DNA from: DASVTR01 sp036382855
Lineage (GTDB): Bacteria > Acidobacteriota > Blastocatellia > Pyrinomonadales > Pyrinomonadaceae
Assembly: GCA_036382855.1 (NCBI GenBank)
Contig: DASVPO010000021.1
Location: 53,874 to 117,873 of the forward strand
Length of the DNA: 64,000 nt
Direction: 5' to 3'
Position numbers and translations under genes: made by a program. This document shows positions 59,801-64,000 of this stretch, piece by piece. Position 1 is the first letter of the stretch; the number at the start of each line of letters is the position of its first letter. Below the pieces are notes generated by a model. That model saw nothing but the letters and a program-made list of their open reading frames with translations. It ran no database searches and was not told where the DNA came from.

Positions 59801-62064
59801 TATTTAACTATCTCGAAATCCATCCACTGCGACGCGACGCGGTATTTATCTTTGGCAAACAGGTCTGTGACGATGACTTGCAGTACGTATTCGCCGGGCG
59901 GCATGTCGGAGCCGAGCTGGATGCCGCCGTTGGCTGTGATGCGCTTTAAGTCTGTCTGGCCTGTGAGGTTGAAGGGTATGACCTTGCCTGTAAAGACGAC
60001 CTGCCCGTTGCGGAGCAGGCGCAGTTGCGTTGTCAGTTGCGGAGCGGGGCTTGCCTTTGCGTTGTAGATGACGTAGCCATACTGCATCACCATCCCGCGC
60101 TTGAAGCGACGCATCGCGGGGCTGGCCTGCGGGTCTGTTTCGTCCTCCGCGTCTTCCGTTTTTGGCGTCGCGTTCGGAGCAGCGGCGGCCGCAGCTTTGT
60201 CCTGCGCGGGCTGGCTCATCTTCTTCTGCGCCACCGAAGGGTCAATGCCTTGCAGCACGATGCCGGAAATCGTCAGACGGTTTTTCTTGATGTCGGGGAC
60301 TTCTATAAACTGGCTGGCGGAGCCGACGCGCTCAGTAACCGTGTCGCGCAGGGCGGAGCGCAACTGGTAAGCACCGGCCTTCTTAATCGGCACGGTCATA
60401 AAATAGACGAAGCCGTTTTCAATCGCCCGCTCGTAGGTCTCGCCCTTCATTCTAATCGTCTGCGTCTGGCTGATTTCGTCAATGACGTTGCCGTTATCAC
60501 CGAAGGTTAAGGTGAGAACGTCGAAGACTGTCTTGTGCCAGCCGTCTGCTTCGTCAACGAAGGTCAGGTCGCGCACGTTGATGTGCAGGACAGAGCGTAC
60601 GAATGAGCCGACTTTCGGGTCGTTGCCAAAAAGCGCCGTCAGCCGCAGCCCGACTCCGTTTGCATTGAAAGGCGAGCTGATGGCGGCGGCCAACTGCTCT
60701 ACGCGCGTGCGACGCACGGGCACGGCCTGCTCGTCCGTGACGCCGAAAAAGCCGTTGCGCGTTCGGTGGTTCAAGCCGGGCCGCTTAATTTTCACCTTCA
60801 GCTTATGAAACTTGCGGCGGCCCGTCGCGGCGTCGAAGGTTGATTCGTCCGGGCGATAGCCTATCAGGTAATAGCCTCGCTGGTCGTCCAGCACGCGCTT
60901 GATGCCGCCCGCAAGGTCGTTCGTATTGCGAATGGCTATCCCGCCTGTTTGCTGTGCGAGGTAATTGAGTCCGGCCTGCGTATCGAAGAGGCGTGCGCTG
61001 CGGTCTGCGAGGCTCGATTCAATCTGGTCGGGCGACATGCCTGAGACGTTGTCTTCGGCGGTGAGGCCGAGCGTCTGCAAGCCGCGCGTGTCCATCGTAT
61101 AGATAACGACCGACGCGCGATTGGCGATGTCAATCAGGCGGCGCAGTGCATCCAGGAATCGCAGGTTGTCGCGGTCACGATTGTAAAGGGAAAAGCCTTC
61201 GGATAGGAGCAGTATGGATTTGCGGCCGGGCAATTCTCCCATGCCGCGCACGATGTAGTTGATAGCGCCGAGCGTGCCGATGGAAAAGATGTCGTCGCGA
61301 AATTCGCTCAACGCCTCCTCAGGGCTGCGCCTGCCCGTAGTGCGGTCTTCCTCGTCGCGGTCTCCGCCGTTTGGCAGGGTCGCGCGCGCTTCCGCCAAGG
61401 GGTCGCTCTGAATGGGCGAAAAGGCGCTCATGCCGCCGCGCCCCTGCAAGTTGAAACGCACACGCTCGATGGCCGCGTAGAGTTGTCGCTTGTCGGACGT
61501 AAACTGCTGTAGAGCGCCGATGCCACCGCCCGTGCGAATGATAGCCACGAGGTCGCCGGGCTGCATCTGCTGGTCAACGAATTTTTTGAGCGCCTGCCTT
61601 GTGTAAGCCATGCTCTCGAAAGAGAGGCTCAGGTCGTCAACGACGAGCGCGATGGTGCGTTGCACCTGTTCGGGGCGCAGCTTCACGGGCGGCACGGGCA
61701 GCGCGCCTCTGTCAGCGGGCGCAGGCTTCGCGGCCGGTTGGGTTCCGGCTGCGTTGCCTTCCAGAGAGACGTAAGAAAAGTTTGTGATTGTCTGTGGCCG
61801 GTCGTCTTCCAGAATCTCTATCTCTTCGGGCCGCAGGTCAGTCACGGGCTGGCCTTTCTGATCCGTCACGGTCACATCCACCTGCACCAGATTGGTCGTG
61901 ATGCGCACAACCTCGTCTTCGGCAGACTTGTCCTGTTGCGGCGGCTGAGCAGCGGGCGAGGTCGGCGTCGGTGTCGGCGTCGGCGTTGGCCTCGGCGTTT
62001 GTCCGAAAGAGTTGACGACAAACGAGAGCAGCAAAACGAGCGTCAGCGAGGATTTTTTCATCAT
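59800..62064 (-). CDS. secreted VWA-domain protein, VWFA-related Acidobacterial family
   Basis: 754 aa. Signal peptide (residues 2-21), then a Pro-Thr repeat linker, a domain with VQVDVTVTDQKGQPV and LRPEEIEILEDD, and a von Willebrand A domain starting RTIALVVDDLSLSFESM, whose DxSxS metal site is intact (about residue 145-149). A long C-terminal beta region follows. This order is typical of the TIGR03436 family, abundant in Acidobacteria and of unknown function, probably surface binding. Its presence is my main taxonomic clue. Confidence 0.85.
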   Translation of the reverse strand: MMKKSSLTLVLLLSFVVNSFGQTPRPTPTPTPTPTSPAAQPPQQDKSAEDEVVRITTNLVQVDVTVTDQKGQPVTDLRPEEIEILEDDRPQTITNFSYVSLEGNAAGTQPAAKPAPADRGALPVPPVKLRPEQVQRTIALVVDDLSLSFESMAYTRQALKKFVDQQMQPGDLVAIIRTGGGIGALQQFTSDKRQLYAAIERVRFNLQGRGGMSAFSPIQSDPLAEARATLPNGGDRDEEDRTTGRRSPEEALSEFRDDIFSIGTLGAINYIVRGMGELPGRKSILLLSEGFSLYNRDRDNLRFLDALRRLIDIANRASVVIYTMDTRGLQTLGLTAEDNVSGMSPDQIESSLADRSARLFDTQAGLNYLAQQTGGIAIRNTNDLAGGIKRVLDDQRGYYLIGYRPDESTFDAATGRRKFHKLKVKIKRPGLNHRTRNGFFGVTDEQAVPVRRTRVEQLAAAISSPFNANGVGLRLTALFGNDPKVGSFVRSVLHINVRDLTFVDEADGWHKTVFDVLTLTFGDNGNVIDEISQTQTIRMKGETYERAIENGFVYFMTVPIKKAGAYQLRSALRDTVTERVGSASQFIEVPDIKKNRLTISGIVLQGIDPSVAQKKMSQPAQDKAAAAAAPNATPKTEDAEDETDPQASPAMRRFKRGMVMQYGYVIYNAKASPAPQLTTQLRLLRNGQVVFTGKVIPFNLTGQTDLKRITANGGIQLGSDMPPGEYVLQVIVTDLFAKDKYRVASQWMDFEIVK

Positions 62065-62253
62065 GCACCTTCTATCAACTTAAAACATCCGAAGCAGCCG
62101 TCTCTAAACTCGGAAACAGAAATGATGACGAGCGCAGGCTGCGTTGCTCGAACAAGTTTCTTTCATCCTTCACGGTTCACATCTGCTTCCAGCTTTTGCT
62201 TTCCCCGCGTAAATGTGCGATGCTTGGGGAAAATCTATCGAAACGGAGAGATT

Positions 62254-62676
62254 ATGCCAGAGCCAGCAAAAAACGGCGATACGGTACGCATTCATTATAC
62301 CGGGCGACTGGAAACCGGCGAGGTCTTTGATTCATCCGAGGGCGGCGACCCGCTGGAATTTGAAGTTGGTTCGGGTCAGGTCATCGCAGGCTTTGACGAG
62401 AACGTCCAGGGGATGAGCGTCGGCGATAAGAAGACCATTGAGATTGAGCCGGAGAACGCCTACGGCGAACGCGTCGAAGGACTCGTCGGGAAGGTCGAGC
62501 GCGCGGGATTGCATCTTGATGGCGAACCTGAAGTCGGGATGGAGCTTGCTCTCCAACTTCCAGACGGCCAGCAGATTCCAGTCCGCATCACGGAAGTCAC
62601 GGACGACACCATCACCTTCGATGCTAATCATCCGCTCGCCGGAGAAAAACTTATCTTCGAGATCAAGCGCGTCTAA
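62254..62676 (+). CDS. FKBP-type peptidyl-prolyl isomerase, SlyD-like
   Basis: 140 aa. FKBP core GDTVRIHYTGRLETGEVFDSS, the SlyD-type short loop with FEVGSGQVIAGFDENVQGM, an insert-in-flap region (about residues 70-125) and the last strand EKLIFEIKRV. No His-rich metal tail as in enterobacterial SlyD. Cytoplasmic folding helper. A GGAGAG ribosome site is 5 bp before the ATG; longer upstream frames are antisense to the VWA gene. Confidence 0.9.
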   Translation: MPEPAKNGDTVRIHYTGRLETGEVFDSSEGGDPLEFEVGSGQVIAGFDENVQGMSVGDKKTIEIEPENAYGERVEGLVGKVERAGLHLDGEPEVGMELALQLPDGQQIPVRITEVTDDTITFDANHPLAGEKLIFEIKRV

Positions 62677-62692
62677 GATAAGGCACAAGTGA

Positions 62693-62778
62693 AAAGGTAA
62701 AAGGCCAAAGGAATGGCCGGACCCACCCGTCTAATTAAAACCGGCGCGAGCCAGTCCGCACTTCTACCTTTTACCTTT
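62693..62778. terminator. inverted repeat between convergent genes
   Basis: Perfect 12-bp arms AAAGGTAAAAGG (62693-62704) and CCTTTTACCTTT (62767-62778), between the ends of the FKBP gene and the convergent NYN gene. Long loop with a further small stem (GGCC near 62703-62718). Confidence 0.45.
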
Positions 62779-62789
62779 CTCCTTATTCC

Positions 62790-63275
62790 TTACTCGTCTT
62801 CTCCGACGCCGAAATAGCGTAACCATTCCGGCAGTTCCCGTTCGTCTATCTGCGAGGCGCTGCTGTTGCTGCTGTCCTCGCTATTAGTGCTGGCGGCGGC
62901 GATTGTCTCCAGTCTTTGCCTGAACTCGCCTGCGCGCAGGTGCTTCGCGCCGCAGTTGCGAATATATGCTGCGAGTGCACGGTCCGAAGTCACCACCCAG
63001 AGCGAACGCTTCTCGCGCGTCTCCTCTACCAGATGCTTGATGCGTTCGTCTGCATTTGAGCCGCGCTCGGCATAAAAGACGCGCACGCCCCTGTAGCTCG
63101 ACCCGTCTGCAAAATGCTGTTCGGGCGCTCCATCGAAGACAACCGCGACGCTCGCCCGCCTTGCTTGCGCAAACTGGGCCAACTCATCGAGCAGCCTGCG
63201 GCGTGCGGCCCGCTTGTCTCTGTGCCACCCGACGCGCTGAGCCATCACGTTGTTGCCATCCACGAGGTAGCCCAT
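62790..63275 (-). CDS. NYN-domain (YacP-like) ribonuclease
   Basis: 161 aa from the ATG at 63275, where the domain starts directly with MGYLVDGNNVMAQ. PIN-like acidic residues: the first Asp in VDGNN, VVFDGAPE and WVVTSDRALA, as in YacP/NYN RNases. The tail is Ser-rich and acidic. Likely acts in RNA processing or turnover. Divergent from the 140-aa gene at 63315 with a 39-bp spacer. Confidence 0.85.
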   Translation of the reverse strand: MGYLVDGNNVMAQRVGWHRDKRAARRRLLDELAQFAQARRASVAVVFDGAPEQHFADGSSYRGVRVFYAERGSNADERIKHLVEETREKRSLWVVTSDRALAAYIRNCGAKHLRAGEFRQRLETIAAASTNSEDSSNSSASQIDERELPEWLRYFGVGEDE

Positions 63276-63314
63276 AGACTTGAAAGTTAGCAAGGAAGCG
63301 GGCAAATTAAAAGC

Positions 63315-63737
63315 ATGGAGAACGAGAAACCGTTTCACATCTACGAAGGCTTCTTCGGCGGCATCTTCTCGCGCGACGGCTTCGGCTTGCAGGGCGACGG
63401 CCGCCTCTTTATCAACGGCGAGCAGCGCACAATCGAAATCTCAGCCGGGAGGCCGCTCCCGATGGCTCTCACCATCCCGCTGAAGCGGCTTCCCTTCAGT
63501 CGTCTCTTCCGTACACTCAATCGCCCTCCGACGACCTACACCTTTCCTGTTAATCAAATCAAAGACCTCACGCAGGAGGGACGCGTTATTCAGTTTCGAG
63601 CGCCGGAAAATAGAGGGCAGATGAAACGGACAAAGTTTACAGCACAGGCGGAAGCAGAAGCGCAGGAGATTTACAACTTGATAAATAGATTGAGTCTCAG
63701 GCCCGCATCTTCTTTCGCGAAGAACCTCCCGCGCTAA
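63315..63737 (+). CDS. hypothetical protein, 140 aa
   Basis: Beta-rich N-terminal half (FHIYEGFFGGIFSRDG, GRLFINGEQRTIEIS) like a small PH/GRAM-type domain, then basic residues and an Ala/Glu helix (TAQAEAEAQEIYNLINRL). No catalytic motif. Divergent from the NYN gene; function unknown. Confidence 0.65.
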   Translation: MENEKPFHIYEGFFGGIFSRDGFGLQGDGRLFINGEQRTIEISAGRPLPMALTIPLKRLPFSRLFRTLNRPPTTYTFPVNQIKDLTQEGRVIQFRAPENRGQMKRTKFTAQAEAEAQEIYNLINRLSLRPASSFAKNLPR

Positions 63738-63869
63738 CTGCGCACCATCCGTGCAAGGCAGTCCGACCGTTTATATTTCCTCGCACTCAAACGCTTCTTG
63801 CGATTGCTCTGCTCCTGCAATTTAAGCTCGTTGTTAACATTCCGTGAAATTCAGCGTTTTAGTAAAGTA

Positions 63870-63889
63870 CCCCACCGCAAGCGGTGGGG
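63870..63889. mobile_element. IS200/IS605-type end hairpin
   Basis: CCCCACCGC-AA-GCGGTGGGG is a perfect 9-bp stem followed by CTTTAGC, the form of the subterminal hairpin recognised by Y1 transposases of the IS200/IS605 family. A minus-strand transposase tail starts 12 bp to the right. The rest of the element is beyond the window. Confidence 0.65.
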
Positions 63890-63901
63890 CTTTAGCTCGG
63901 T

Positions 63902-64000
63902 TTAATCGAACAGGTCTATTTGCGCATCTTGGGCTTCTTTGTGACGTTGAATGTATTTACGAATCACCTCTGCTGTCACTTTATCGCCCACGGTTCTGGC
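63902..64000 (-). CDS. IS200/IS605-type transposase, C-terminal fragment (runs off window)
   Basis: 32 codons plus TAA. ARTVGDKVTAEVIRKYIQRH is the typical C-terminal helix of Y1 (HUH) TnpA proteins; the catalytic HUH and Tyr parts lie outside the window. It is adjacent to the end hairpin, so the element's end is at about 63.85 kb. Completeness cannot be judged. Confidence 0.6.
   Translation of the reverse strand, partial: ARTVGDKVTAEVIRKYIQRHKEAQDAQIDLFD

Overview
ORGANISM. The window reads as chromosomal DNA of a moderately GC-rich Gram-negative-type bacterium, most likely an acidobacterium (Blastocatellia-like). This is an inference. It rests on a secreted protein with the layout of the VWFA-related Acidobacterial domain family (59.8-62.1 kb), a CHAT/TPR protein beside an ECF sigma and zinc-finger-less anti-sigma pair, and ordinary housekeeping genes (ppc, hemB, selB, an M1 peptidase, tRNA-Met). 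No rRNA or other taxonomic marker is present.

LAYOUT. 0-7.3 kb: ECF sigma factor and membrane anti-sigma, facing an operon of two clan-CD proteases (clostripain-like C11 and an exported TPR-CHAT protein). 7.8-16.5 kb: duplicated-barrel surface protein, M1 peptidase, PEP carboxylase and a trio of small Lys-rich or membrane proteins. 16.7-34.8 kb and 42.6-47.8 kb: an integron-type gene-cassette array without an integron integrase. It holds 16 complete forward attC sites, 4 complete or nearly complete reverse sites and 7 half sites, all sharing the arms CATTCAACC and GGTTAATTCGGGCG. 34.9-42.6 kb: an inserted non-cassette block (HEPN proteins, NinG-like HNH, excisionase-like HTH, a frameshifted TPR-Fis-REC regulator). 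47.9-53.5 kb: a putative nuclease and the wreck of an integrative element (truncated primase, frameshifted tyrosine integrase) abutting tRNA-Met. 53.8-64 kb: housekeeping genes, a GH5-like hydrolase, selB, the VWA protein, an FKBP isomerase, a NYN nuclease and the edge of an IS200/IS605-type element.

HOW IT WORKS TOGETHER. Cassette genes carry their own start signals and are separated by attC sites of about 86-113 bp. In thirteen cassettes the 7-bp core at the cassette's left end is the exact reverse complement of the 7-bp inverse core of its own attC, although these heptamers differ from cassette to cassette. This is the signature of captured circular cassettes. The cargo is rich in likely anti-phage effectors: EVE-HNH endonuclease, TIR-TM, two SIR2-like proteins and a TIR/deoxyribosyltransferase-like protein, with HEPN and PD-(D/E)XK-like genes in the neighbouring blocks. 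It also includes membrane proteins, serine hydrolases, an aquaporin, a DinB protein, a methyltransferase and a lectin-like protein. Four related sites lacking a left inverse core (21.55, 24.02, 45.25 and 47.79 kb) each stand directly upstream of the first gene of a sub-array. They are candidate attI-like or otherwise undescribed leader sites. Head-to-head half sites and a duplicated 50-bp half site show that the array has been inverted, broken and re-joined.
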